Shown: positions 8,921 to 17,671 of the stretch, piece by piece | Layout: the number at the start of each line of letters is the position of its first letter | How positions within the stretch are numbered: position 1 is the stretch's first letter | DNA from: Acidobacteriota bacterium | Lineage (GTDB): Bacteria > Acidobacteriota > Terriglobia > Terriglobales > Acidobacteriaceae | DNA length: 64,000 nt | Assembly (NCBI GenBank): GCA_003225555.1 | Contig: QIAM01000059.1 | Coordinates: forward strand, 36,955 to 100,954 | Direction: 5' to 3' | Position numbers and translations under genes: made by a program | Notes under the pieces: generated by a model | What the model was told of the DNA's origin: nothing | The model's input: the letters and a program-made list of their open reading frames with translations, nothing else | Databases searched by the model: none

Positions 8921-9891
8921 TCTGTGTGCTTACGGGCGGCACAGGCGGTGCCAAGTTCGTCGACGGACTTCGCCAGGTAATGCCTGCCGAAGAAATCACT
9001 CTGGTCGTCAATACCGGCGACGACCTACTGTGGTGGGGACTCTACGTTTCTCCCGACATCGATTCCATCACCTACGTGCTTTCCGGCATGCTCAGCCGCG
9101 AGCGCGGATGGGGCGTGAAGGGCGATACCTTCCTTTGTCTGCAAGCCATGGGGCAGCTAGGCGAGCCAACCTGGTTTCACACCGGAGATCGGGATCTTGC
9201 CGTCCACCTGCTGCGCTCGCGGCTGCTGGCGGAAGGCAAGACCCTCTCCGAAGCCACCTCAATCGTCTGCGGCAAACTGGGGGTGAAGGCCTGTATCCTG
9301 CCGATGAGCAACTCGCGCGTTGAGACCCGTGTGGATACACCGGTCGGCGAGTTGAGCTTCGAAGAGTATTTCGTGCAGCGCTGGTATCAGGATCCGGTCA
9401 ACGCAGTCCGCTTCGCCGGCGCCTCCGATGCTGAGGCTGCCCCGGGCGTGATCGATGCCATCGTCTCGGCGGATGCCGTTCTTATCGCTCCAAGCAATCC
9501 CGTCACCAGTATCGGCCCGATTCTTGCCGTCCCCGGTATTCGCGAAGCCTTGCACGGAGCTCGCGGTAAGATTGCCGCGGTCAGCCCGATCGTGGGAAGT
9601 GCCCCGGTTGCCGGTCCCGCGGGGATTCTGATGGCGGCACAGGGCCTGCCCTGCTCGATAGCAGGTGTAGCCCAGGCCTACGAAGATTTTCTCGATATTC
9701 TGGTCTGCGACACTCGCGACGCTCGTGCCGCCGACGCCTTGCGCAAGAGCGGCTTGCGGGTGCAGTGTACGCAAACCATCATGCGCTCTTCCGACGACAA
9801 AGCAGCGCTCGCCCGCAACGTGCTGTCCCTTGTGGCAGCAAACGTTGTTTCGGATCAACCCCAAGCTCGCACTGCATCGGATCAGCCGTGA
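8917..9891 (+). CDS. cofD: 2-phospho-L-lactate (or PEP) transferase CofD
   Basis: Transfers the phospholactyl (or enolpyruvyl) phosphate group from its guanylyl-activated donor to FO, giving F420-0 or dehydro-F420-0. The 324 residues match CofD/FbiA. The N-terminal nucleotide-binding motif is LTGGTGGAKFVDGL. NTGDD and the later APSNPVTSIGPIL are family motifs. Overlaps cofG by ATGA and cofC by GTGA. Confidence 0.95.
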   Translation: MICVLTGGTGGAKFVDGLRQVMPAEEITLVVNTGDDLLWWGLYVSPDIDSITYVLSGMLSRERGWGVKGDTFLCLQAMGQLGEPTWFHTGDRDLAVHLLRSRLLAEGKTLSEATSIVCGKLGVKACILPMSNSRVETRVDTPVGELSFEEYFVQRWYQDPVNAVRFAGASDAEAAPGVIDAIVSADAVLIAPSNPVTSIGPILAVPGIREALHGARGKIAAVSPIVGSAPVAGPAGILMAAQGLPCSIAGVAQAYEDFLDILVCDTRDARAADALRKSGLRVQCTQTIMRSSDDKAALARNVLSLVAANVVSDQPQARTASDQP

Positions 9892-10544
9892 TCCTGGTTC
9901 CGGTCAAGAATCTCTCTTCCGCCAAGCAGCGTCTGGCTGCGGTGCTGGATCAACCCTCGCGTACAGCCCTCGCACAAGCGATGCTCCACGACGTGGTTTC
10001 GACCCTGCTCAACTGGCAGAACCGGCCCGCTGTGGCACTCGTCACCAGCGATCCGTACGCTGCCGAACTCGCCCGCCGCTATGAATTCGAAATCATTCCA
10101 GACGTCGAGAATCCCGGCGAAACCGGCGCCATCGAGATGGCCACGCGGATTTGTGAGCAGCGCGGCATCGCCAGCACGCTCGTGATTCCCGCCGACATTC
10201 CGCTGATCCAATCGTGGGAACTCGAAGAGATCCTGAAACACGCGCCGGACGAAGGCAGCGTGCTCGTTCCCGCCGCCGACGGACGCGGCACCAACGCCGC
10301 CTTCCGCCGACCAGCGAATCTGTTCCCGCTCCGCTTCGGCAACGACAGCTTCAAGCCGCACCATTCCTCAGGCCAGGCAACCGGCAACCCGTGCATCGTA
10401 TTGCATCTGCCCGGAATCGCAGTGGACGTCGACAATCCCGCCGACCTGCAGGATTTGATCTCCCTCCCCGGCAAGACGCGAGCACAGAGGCTAGCACGAG
10501 AATGGGATCTGACAGACCGATTCCAGGCCACCGGATCGCAGTAG
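9888..10544 (+). CDS. cofC: 2-phospho-L-lactate/PEP guanylyltransferase CofC
   Basis: Activates 2-phospholactate, phosphoenolpyruvate or 3-phosphoglycerate with GTP for CofD. The 218-residue product starts at the GTG overlapping the cofD stop (GTGA), directly giving MILVPVKNLSSAKQRL, the canonical CofC N-terminus. The longer open frame from 9765 only adds sequence antiparallel in frame to cofD. IPADIPLI holds the metal-binding Asp. LHLPGIAVDVDNPADL is the C-terminal family motif. Which three-carbon donor is used cannot be read from sequence. Confidence 0.93.
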   Translation: MILVPVKNLSSAKQRLAAVLDQPSRTALAQAMLHDVVSTLLNWQNRPAVALVTSDPYAAELARRYEFEIIPDVENPGETGAIEMATRICEQRGIASTLVIPADIPLIQSWELEEILKHAPDEGSVLVPAADGRGTNAAFRRPANLFPLRFGNDSFKPHHSSGQATGNPCIVLHLPGIAVDVDNPADLQDLISLPGKTRAQRLAREWDLTDRFQATGSQ

Positions 10545-10706
10545 TCACAACGAGCGCAAGTTGTGTGTGGCGGTCATGTGGCGCGGGCGCCTCGCCCGCG
10601 CAAATGCTTGAGCACTCGACAAGCCTGACGGTGTGGCTGGCTCCGTTAGAATGAAACCGACACTCGCAATACTTAGCGGAGCGCAGTCGAAGGATGTCGA
10701 ACTCTC

Positions 10707-11504
10707 ATGCCACGCTCTGAACCAAAGCAGAAACGAAATCCAACGCCCGCGCCCCGCGAGATCAAACTCATCCCAATCGCTCTAGCCGATGACATCTCCC
10801 CGGGCGACTCCCTAGCCGACAAACTAACAAGCTCTCTCCGCAGATCCAGACGCTCCTTCGACGCCGGAGATATCCTCGTAGTCAAACACAAAATTGTTTC
10901 CAAGTCGGAAGGCTGCCTGGTCGACTTGTCAACGATTAAGCCCTCTCCCGACTCCATAGCCTGGGCCAAGAAGTACGATCTCGACGCCCGCGTCATCGAA
11001 CTGGCTCTGCTCGAGAGCCGCACCGTCATTCGCCGCAAGAATGGTGTGCTCATCACCGAAACCCATCACGGATTCATCTGCGCCAACAGCGGCGTCGACG
11101 TCTCGAACGTTAACGGGGGCCGCCACGCCCTACTGCTCCCCAAGAATCCAGACCGCTCCGCCGCCCGATTGCATCGCGAGCTCAAAAAGCGCACCGGCCA
11201 CGCGCTTCCTGTCATCATTACGGACAGCTTCGGCCGTCCCTGGCGTGAGGGGCAAACCGAAGCAGCAATCGGCATCGCCGGTATGAAGGCACTGCGGGAT
11301 GACCGGAGCCGCCGCGATCCCCATGGATACAAGCTGCGTGTGAGCCTCGAGGCCATCGCCGACGAACTGGCCTGCGCCGCCGGCCTAGTCTGCGGCAAGC
11401 TCAACCGCACCCCTGCCTGCATCGTGCGTGGGTTTCGTTACGAACCCGGCCGGGGACGCACGCGCGATTTACTCCGTCCTGCAGCGACAGACTTGTTCCG
11501 TTAG
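10707..11504 (+). CDS. cofE: F420-0:gamma-glutamyl ligase CofE
   Basis: Adds gamma-linked glutamates to F420-0. The 265 residues cover only the ligase domain. IVSKSEGCLVDLS, ITETHHGFICANSGVD and ITDSFGRPWREGQTEAAIG are the conserved GTP/metal and F420-0 binding segments. The nitroreductase-like C-terminal domain of actinobacterial FbiB, which reduces dehydro-F420-0, is absent. About 160 bases separate it from cofC, including a small GC hairpin near 10576-10602. Confidence 0.94.
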   Translation: MPRSEPKQKRNPTPAPREIKLIPIALADDISPGDSLADKLTSSLRRSRRSFDAGDILVVKHKIVSKSEGCLVDLSTIKPSPDSIAWAKKYDLDARVIELALLESRTVIRRKNGVLITETHHGFICANSGVDVSNVNGGRHALLLPKNPDRSAARLHRELKKRTGHALPVIITDSFGRPWREGQTEAAIGIAGMKALRDDRSRRDPHGYKLRVSLEAIADELACAAGLVCGKLNRTPACIVRGFRYEPGRGRTRDLLRPAATDLFR

Positions 11505-11572
11505 ACTAAAGTGGATTGCTTGACCTGTCGCCTCGCCGAGGCGCTGACAATTTTCCGAGCGCGCTTAGAATC

Positions 11573-11713
11573 GTAGCGCCGGCATCTTGCCGGCTGTCCC
11601 GAGGGCGTCTCGCCCTCGGCGCGGGGAAGCGGACTGGACTCGTCAGTTCCCGTCGCGCTTTCGGCACAGCGGGCGAGACGCCCGCCGGACCGCCGCCGGG
11701 ACGGCGGCGCTAC
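11573..11713. repeat. Dispersed inverted-repeat element (family A) between cofE and cofH
   Basis: Begins with GTAGCGCCG and ends with the inverse complement CGGCGCTAC. The interior contains further stems (CGAGGGCGTCTCGCCCTCG and a GC-rich right half). The same end sequences bound elements at 39307-39402 and 51612-51754. No open frame. It fills most of the 252-base cofE-cofH gap and may separate the two cistrons by an RNA hairpin. Confidence 0.75.
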
Positions 11714-11756
11714 GGCAAGCATCAGATTTAAGCAAGAAGTATCTCGGAGGAACACC

Positions 11757-12989
11757 GTGCCCCGCGAACTCTCCCCCTCGGAACTGGAACGTTTTCCATC
11801 GCTCGAATGGGCGGAAATCGCGCCATGCATCAGTACTGGCAACCGCTCTGCGCTTGAGAAGATTCTCGAAGCTCAAGACGGCTCCAGCCTCTCTCTCGAC
11901 GAATCGCTCGCCCTGGCCGATTCCGATGGCGACAACCTTTTGGGCATGCTAGTAGCCGCCAACCTGCTTCGCTCTGAACTGGCCGGCAACCTGGTCACCT
12001 ACGTCGTCAACCGCAACATCAACTTCACCAACATCTGCTTCGTCGGATGCAAATTCTGTGCCTTCAGCCGCGGCCCGCGCGAATCTGACGCCTACTACCT
12101 CAGTCTGGATGAGGTGGCGAAAAAGGCGTCCGAAGCCTGGCAACTCGGCGCCACCGAAGTCTGCATCCAGGGCGGACTCCCGCACGGCCTGACTCCGTTT
12201 TACTATCGCGACATTCTGCGAGCCGTGAAGGGCGCTGTGCCGCGCATACACATCCATGCCTTCTCACCGATGGAGATCGTCTACGGCGTAGAGCTCACCG
12301 GCATGCCACTCCATGACTATCTATCGATGCTGCGCGACAACGGCCTCGGCACGCTACCCGGCACCGCCGCTGAAATTCTCGATGACGAAATCCGGGATGT
12401 CCTCTCGCGCAATAAGCTCTCCACCGCGCAGTGGATCGAAGTCATCAGCACCGCCCACCGCTGCGGCATCCGAACCACCTCCACGATGATGTACGGCCAC
12501 ATGGAGACGCCCGCGCACTGGGTCAGGCAGATGCTCCTGTTACGCGAGATCCAGGAAGAAACCGGAGGCTTCACCGAGTTCGTCCCGCTCGGCTTCGTGC
12601 ATCAAAACACATTGCTCTTTCACCAGGGACTCGCCCGCTCCGGTCCTACGCTCGCCGAGCACCTGAAGGTTCATGCGCTCGCGCGCCTGCTGCTCGCGGG
12701 CTCGATCAATAACATTCAAGTCTCGTGGGTGAAGCTGAACCGCCGGCTCTCGCGACTGTGTCTGCACGCTGGCGCCAACGATTACGGCGGAACCCTGATG
12801 GAAGAAAACATTTCGCGCGAAGCCGGTGCCACCGCCGGGCAATACACCAGCCCGGAAGACTTTCAATCGCTGATTCTCGAGATGGGCCGCATTCCCGCCG
12901 AGCGCAACACAACCTACACGCGCATCAACATCAAACTTCCGCTGGACGAGCTAACTGCGGAAGAAACGGCAGAGCCGGCCTTCGCATGA
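11757..12989 (+). CDS. cofH: FO synthase subunit 2 CofH (radical SAM)
   Basis: Partner of CofG: couples the tyrosine-derived radical to 5-amino-6-ribitylaminouracil. The 410 residues carry CxxxCxxC at Cys94, Cys98 and Cys101 (CFVGCKFCAF). EVCIQGGLPHGL, HIHAFSPMEI and LPGTAAEILDDEIR are CofH/MqnC-type motifs. The start is a GTG with GGAGG six bases upstream. npdG follows after seven bases. Confidence 0.95.
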   Translation: MPRELSPSELERFPSLEWAEIAPCISTGNRSALEKILEAQDGSSLSLDESLALADSDGDNLLGMLVAANLLRSELAGNLVTYVVNRNINFTNICFVGCKFCAFSRGPRESDAYYLSLDEVAKKASEAWQLGATEVCIQGGLPHGLTPFYYRDILRAVKGAVPRIHIHAFSPMEIVYGVELTGMPLHDYLSMLRDNGLGTLPGTAAEILDDEIRDVLSRNKLSTAQWIEVISTAHRCGIRTTSTMMYGHMETPAHWVRQMLLLREIQEETGGFTEFVPLGFVHQNTLLFHQGLARSGPTLAEHLKVHALARLLLAGSINNIQVSWVKLNRRLSRLCLHAGANDYGGTLMEENISREAGATAGQYTSPEDFQSLILEMGRIPAERNTTYTRINIKLPLDELTAEETAEPAFA

Positions 12990-12996
12990 CCACAGA

Positions 12997-13710
12997 ATGC
13001 AGCAGGCCACTCCCGTGAACCCCGCCGCCGTTCGCCCCATCGCCATTCTCGGCGGGACCGGTCCCGCAGGCACCGGCCTCGCATTGCGCTGGGCGCGCGC
13101 GGGAGAAGCCATCATCATTGGCTCGCGCGACGCTCAACGCGCACAAGCGACCGCCGCGAAAATCAAACAGAGCGCGGGAGAACAAGCAAACGTTTCGGGA
13201 ATGGAGAATGCCGCGGCCTGCGCCTCCGCCGACCTCCTGATGCTCACCGTCCCCTTCGAGAGCCAAGCCACACTGCTTAAACAACTCAAGCCCGCAATCC
13301 GCGCCGGCAGCATCCTGATCGATGCGACCGTCCCTCTCGCCGCCGGAGTGGGCGGACGCGCCTCGCGCACTCTCGGCGTCTGGCAAGGCTCAGCCGCGCA
13401 GCAGACCGCCGAACTCGTGCCTAAAGGTGTAAGCGTGGTGGCCGCCTTCCATAACGTTTCCGCTGATCTTTTAAATGGAGACGCGCCGCTCGACTGCGAC
13501 GTCATAGTCTGCAGCGATGATCCCGACGCCGCTCAACTGGCGCGCAAACTCGCGGCGAAGATTCCTGGCGTGCGTGCCATCGACGGAGGCAAACTCGAGA
13601 ACTCCCGCATCGTCGAGCAGATCACGGCGCTCCTCATCGGCCTCAATATACGACATAAAGGCCATTCCGGAATCCGCATCACCGGACTTCCACCGGAATC
13701 GTATCAATAA
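12997..13710 (+). CDS. npdG: F420-dependent NADP reductase
   Basis: Exchanges hydride between reduced F420 and NADP+, linking the cofactor to the cell's NADPH pool. The N-terminal Rossmann motif ILGGTGPAGTGLALRWARAG and GSRDAQRA (2'-phosphate contact) match NpdG/Fno. LMLTVPFESQ and VSVVAAFHNVSADLL are conserved in the family. The position at the end of the cof run supports the assignment. An internal GTG at 13015 is an alternative start. Confidence 0.92.
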   Translation: MQQATPVNPAAVRPIAILGGTGPAGTGLALRWARAGEAIIIGSRDAQRAQATAAKIKQSAGEQANVSGMENAAACASADLLMLTVPFESQATLLKQLKPAIRAGSILIDATVPLAAGVGGRASRTLGVWQGSAAQQTAELVPKGVSVVAAFHNVSADLLNGDAPLDCDVIVCSDDPDAAQLARKLAAKIPGVRAIDGGKLENSRIVEQITALLIGLNIRHKGHSGIRITGLPPESYQ

Positions 13711-13739
13711 CGATAAGATCGAACGGGGCACGCGCGCAC

Positions 13740-15050
13740 TTACCGGAACCGCGTCGTGCGCCACAAGGCGATCCCACACCACCCCAGCAAAGCGAGCATC
13801 GCCGCCGTGATTGTCACCGCCCAGCCCATGTGAATGTTCACGCTCGGCAGGCGGGCAATTGCGGCCAGAGCCATGAAAATTGCGCTCGTGCCGCCAATGA
13901 GCAGCCAGTCGAGAAGAGTTCTCCGGGTCGCTTCGACGCCAAACTCCCTGCCTTCCATGCCGGCGCGAACGTAGCCGTTTTCGATCCCGTATCGCTGGCC
14001 TTCCCGGTCCGCCGCATCCTGCCACGACGCGTGTTCCCGCTCCGTGGCCGACGACAGCGCAATCGCCACGGCTCCCAGCGCCATCACGATCGAGCCACCG
14101 ATCACCTCCAGGTACACCCGCTGGCCTGCGCCCCGCAGTTCATGAAAGACCAGCAAACCCCATAGCAAGCCCCACAACTGATTCGTATTGGAAAGCGGAA
14201 TTCCACGGCTGATGCCGACATACTTCGTCGCATACTGCTGAAACAGATCGCCCAGCACCCAAACGAATCCACCCAGCATCAGCCAGAACAGCACCGACCG
14301 GCTGCTCTGCAGTTCATGCCACAGAGGAACCGCTCCCCGATACCCAACCGCCAAAACGGTCATCGTAAGCAGTTCCCCCACCGTGAAGAAAGTAACGAAT
14401 GAAAGCGGATTCATCCCGGTGAGATAAGCCTTCCGGTACGGGATGTACATCGTTCCCCACAAGACTCCCGCACCGAGGGCCGCCAACACTCCCAGCGTGG
14501 CCTTACCCGGCGCGGCCTGGGTTGACGATGCGATGGCTAACAATGTCGCACCGGAGAACATTCCGATCGCGCCGCCCAGCACTCCGAGCCAGCGTTTCCA
14601 CCCCGCATAGTGCAGTTCATTGAACAGCAGAAATCCCCAGAGGATTCCGAGCAGGCTATTCGAATTCCACAGAGGGAAGGCAATACTCAAACCGACGTCA
14701 CGAATGGCGTAAATCGTCAGCGTATTCGCGACTGCCCACATGCATCCGGCAAGCACTGCCCAGATCACCAGATGAGGAGCTTGACGTACATCGCTGCGGA
14801 CGTGCGCCGTTCCGCGCACAAATGCGGGCACGCTCCAGCGTGCGAGAAAAACTCCGCACACCATGATGAGGGAAACTGTGATCGGGGAAACGTCAGGATT
14901 CACCAGCTTGATGGGCGCTTCCGCCCCGCCTAGCCACGCCCCTGCGGCAAATCCGCAGAATATTCCCAGGGCTTGTAAACTGCGCAGACGGCCGGGCTGC
15001 ATGGGACGTTCCACTGCGGCAACTGTGACGTTGTCCACGCTTCCTCCCAT
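13740..15050 (-). CDS. GRP/RhaT-type sugar transporter
   Basis: Polytopic inner-membrane protein of 436 residues, related to the DMT-superfamily glucose/ribose and L-rhamnose porters. Repeated motifs support this: FPLWNSNSLLGILWGFLLFNEL in the first half and IPLSNTNQLWGLLWGLLVFHEL in the second are the duplicated family signature. A hydrophilic loop of about 60 residues interrupts the C-terminal part before two final membrane helices. The ATG lies three bases after the stop of a small upstream ORF. A GTG five codons later, preceded by GGAGGA, is an alternative. Sugar specificity unknown. Confidence 0.82.
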   Translation of the reverse strand: MGGSVDNVTVAAVERPMQPGRLRSLQALGIFCGFAAGAWLGGAEAPIKLVNPDVSPITVSLIMVCGVFLARWSVPAFVRGTAHVRSDVRQAPHLVIWAVLAGCMWAVANTLTIYAIRDVGLSIAFPLWNSNSLLGILWGFLLFNELHYAGWKRWLGVLGGAIGMFSGATLLAIASSTQAAPGKATLGVLAALGAGVLWGTMYIPYRKAYLTGMNPLSFVTFFTVGELLTMTVLAVGYRGAVPLWHELQSSRSVLFWLMLGGFVWVLGDLFQQYATKYVGISRGIPLSNTNQLWGLLWGLLVFHELRGAGQRVYLEVIGGSIVMALGAVAIALSSATEREHASWQDAADREGQRYGIENGYVRAGMEGREFGVEATRRTLLDWLLIGGTSAIFMALAAIARLPSVNIHMGWAVTITAAMLALLGWCGIALWRTTRFR

Positions 15051-15053
15051 TTG

Positions 15054-15182
15054 TCAGCGCAGTTCATGCAACAACACCAGTCCCGCCACCAGCACAATCA
15101 GGGGAATCCAGAAATGAATGTCCGTAACCACCGCGCCAAAAAGGCTTCCAACCCCGGCACGTCCGCTTTCTTCGTTGGCCAT
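15054..15182 (-). CDS. Small single-pass membrane peptide upstream of the sugar transporter
   Basis: Translating the minus strand gives 42 residues: a short polar N-terminus (MANEESGRAGVGS) and one strongly hydrophobic helix (FWIPLIVLVAGLVLL) ending HELR. The TGA is followed after one base triplet by the transporter ATG, which suggests translational coupling. A GAGGAG lies 13 bases, and a GAGAG six bases, before the ATG. No family recognised. It may be an accessory subunit of the porter or a leader peptide. Confidence 0.55.
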   Translation of the reverse strand: MANEESGRAGVGSLFGAVVTDIHFWIPLIVLVAGLVLLHELR

Positions 15183-15320
15183 GCGCAACTCTCAACTCCT
15201 CGCAGAGACTATATGCACAGCCGACCGCCTGTCCACATGTGACTCCAAGCGTTTTTTCTGTTTACTCCAAGACAGCGGAATTGTTGATTCTTGATTCTTG
15301 ATGAGGACCCCTTACTCCAC

Positions 15321-16733
15321 CTAGTCTTCCACGAGCGGCGCCGTCATCTCCTGCGATGGCCCTCCGCCCGACATAGCCTGCGCCACAATCAACTGACGCG
15401 CCTCCACGCGAATCTTGGGCAGTTGGACAGAGAACCACCATGCGCCCGCCAGTGAGGCCAGTCCTCCAATCGCAACGGTGAGCGGCGCTCCCACCCGATC
15501 CGACAGCGCCCCACCCAGCAGCGCGCCAATCGGGGCCAGGCCCATAAACATCATCGAATAAACAGCCATCGCGCGCCCGCGCATCGCGTCCGGCACCATC
15601 ACCTGAATCAGCGTGTTCGACGATGCCATCTGCAACATGATGAAGTACCCCACCGGCAGAAGCAGGACCACTGACAGCCAGAACGACCGTGACAGCGCAA
15701 ACAGCATCATGCTCACCCCAAACCCCGCGCAACACACCGTCACCCATCGCCCCAGCCCTTTCACTCCCGAGCGCACAGCCAAAGTCAGCGCACCCAGCAA
15801 CGCTCCCACACCCGTGGCACCCATGAGGATGCCCAGCCGCACGGCCCCCAAATCCCGCGACCCGATCAGCGAGGCAAACTCCTGCCCGCCACTGTGCAGA
15901 ATGCGGTCCGCAAAAATCGGCATCAGCACCACGTACGGCATCCCGGTGATGCTGACCAGCCCCAGCAGCAGCAGCAATGCCCGAATGGGCGCCGTGCGGC
16001 GGATGAACTGGAATCCCTCAATGATGTGCTCCAGCGGCGACACATGCCGCGAAACTCTGGATGGAGCGTGCACATTCATCATCAGCAGCCCGATAATTAC
16101 AGCGATATAACTCACGCCATTGGCGAAAAAGCACCACCCTTCTCCTAGTTTGGCCACCAGAATTCCCGCGACCGCGGGCCCGATTACGCGTGCCCCATTG
16201 AACATGGAAGAATTGAGCGCGATCGCATTCATCAGGTCTTCCTTGCCCACCATGTCGACCAGAAAAGCCTGGCGTGCCGGAATATCGAACGCGTTTACAA
16301 CACCGAGCAGCGCGGCCAGTACGAAAATCAGCCAGACCCGACCTTCAATCTCGTGAGAAAGAGTGAGAGCCGCCAGGACAAACGCCAGCAACATCGAGGC
16401 AACTTGCGTGCCGATGACCACCCGCTGCCGGTTAAAACGATCGGCAATGATCCCTCCAATGGGCGCAAACAAGAAAACCGGAATCTGGCTGGCAAAACCC
16501 ACAGCCCCAAGCTTCAAACCCGACCCGGTCAGCCGGTAGACGAGCCACGACTGCGCCACGGTTTGCATCCACGTGCCGACCAGGGAGATCAGTTGTCCAC
16601 TGAAGAAAAGCTGGAAGTTACGGTGCCGAAGCGCCCGTCCCGCCGTCCGCCACCGCGACGCGCGGCCAAAGGCCGTCGTCGGGCCAGCATCCGCGGGCGC
16701 CATACCATTCTCAGGAATCTTCGATTCAGCCAC
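15321..16733 (-). CDS. MFS transporter (MFS_3/EntS-like)
   Basis: Twelve-helix major facilitator of 470 residues. The N-terminus FQLFFSGQLISLVGTWMQTVAQSWLVYRLT and the loop ADRFNRQRVVIGTQ (read separately) are characteristic of the MFS_3 group that includes enterobactin exporter EntS and many drug exporters. DIPARQAFLVDMVG is a second strong family motif. It is probably an efflux pump; substrate unknown. It diverges from the PilZ gene across about 210 bases. Confidence 0.9.
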   Translation of the reverse strand: MAESKIPENGMAPADAGPTTAFGRASRWRTAGRALRHRNFQLFFSGQLISLVGTWMQTVAQSWLVYRLTGSGLKLGAVGFASQIPVFLFAPIGGIIADRFNRQRVVIGTQVASMLLAFVLAALTLSHEIEGRVWLIFVLAALLGVVNAFDIPARQAFLVDMVGKEDLMNAIALNSSMFNGARVIGPAVAGILVAKLGEGWCFFANGVSYIAVIIGLLMMNVHAPSRVSRHVSPLEHIIEGFQFIRRTAPIRALLLLLGLVSITGMPYVVLMPIFADRILHSGGQEFASLIGSRDLGAVRLGILMGATGVGALLGALTLAVRSGVKGLGRWVTVCCAGFGVSMMLFALSRSFWLSVVLLLPVGYFIMLQMASSNTLIQVMVPDAMRGRAMAVYSMMFMGLAPIGALLGGALSDRVGAPLTVAIGGLASLAGAWWFSVQLPKIRVEARQLIVAQAMSGGGPSQEMTAPLVED

Positions 16734-16947
16734 TTTCGGTTATTGGATGACACCGGATAGACTACGTACCACTATAACGTGGCCATCCTCTGAGCCGGAC
16801 TCCCGACCCCGGACACCCCAATCAGCCGGGGGTCTCTGACCCATCCGGGTCGGGTGAAACATGTATTACTAACTTTGAACTTCTCCTGCAGCGTAAGTTC
16901 AGGTACAGTTGCCGTGCGCTCCCCCGGCGACTCAGGAACGACCCGTT

Positions 16948-17412
16948 ATGACCACTTCTCCAGTTCAGGTTGAACGCCGCGTCGGTCAAAGATTCCAGTT
17001 CCTTCTTCCGGTCTCCTTGCGCGAGTGTTCGAGCGGAGCCGAAGGTCTGGGCTTCACCCAGGACCTCAGTTCCCGCGGAATTTTTTTCTTTACGGAGGCC
17101 GCATTACACGAGGGAGCCGAGATCGAACTCACTCTCAACATGCCTTCCGAGATCACGCTCGGCGAGACCATGCGCGTGCGTTGCCGCGGCCGGATCTTGC
17201 GAGTGGTCAAGCGGTCTGACCCGGGCTTGCCGGAAGTTCCCGCTCAGAGCGAAACCCAGGTCGGAGTCGCGGTTCGCTTCGACGGATACGAGTACCTTTC
17301 CGAGTCCGCCGAAGTACCAACCACGTTCCAGCGTGTCGCTTCTCTGCACAGTCATAGCGAAGAAGAGCGTCCCTTACGAGGGCCAGTGCATGCTCCACCG
17401 GTCCCGAGTTAA
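16948..17412 (+). CDS. PilZ domain protein
   Basis: Probable cyclic-di-GMP-binding regulator of 154 residues. The RxxxR motif is at Arg11-Arg15 (RRVGQR) and the DxSxxG motif at Asp39-Gly44 (DLSSRG), the two c-di-GMP contacts. The rest is a short beta barrel. The ATG at 16948 with AGGAA upstream is preferred over an in-frame TTG at 16909. A CpaE/TadZ-like gene follows after 259 bases, suggesting surface or pilus control. Confidence 0.88.
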   Translation: MTTSPVQVERRVGQRFQFLLPVSLRECSSGAEGLGFTQDLSSRGIFFFTEAALHEGAEIELTLNMPSEITLGETMRVRCRGRILRVVKRSDPGLPEVPAQSETQVGVAVRFDGYEYLSESAEVPTTFQRVASLHSHSEEERPLRGPVHAPPVPS

Positions 17413-17671
17413 GACCGTTTTCTGTAATCCCCCGGTGCCCCGGCCCGGCCTGCGGTTGGCAGGCTTTTGAGTCTTTTCAAAAACGGTGGTTTGCCTTACA
17501 ATGTTGCCTAATTTCGGGGCCTGGTCCCTTCAGGATTCTTCTTTGTGCGCCTCTCGTCAGTGTCGATAACCTTCGAGGCTTCGTGTCCGGAATTTTCGCG
17601 TGAATCGCGCGCAGGGATTGATGTGCTCGATTACCTAAGTCATTTGGCGGGAAGTAGGTTCTCTTTCTAAC

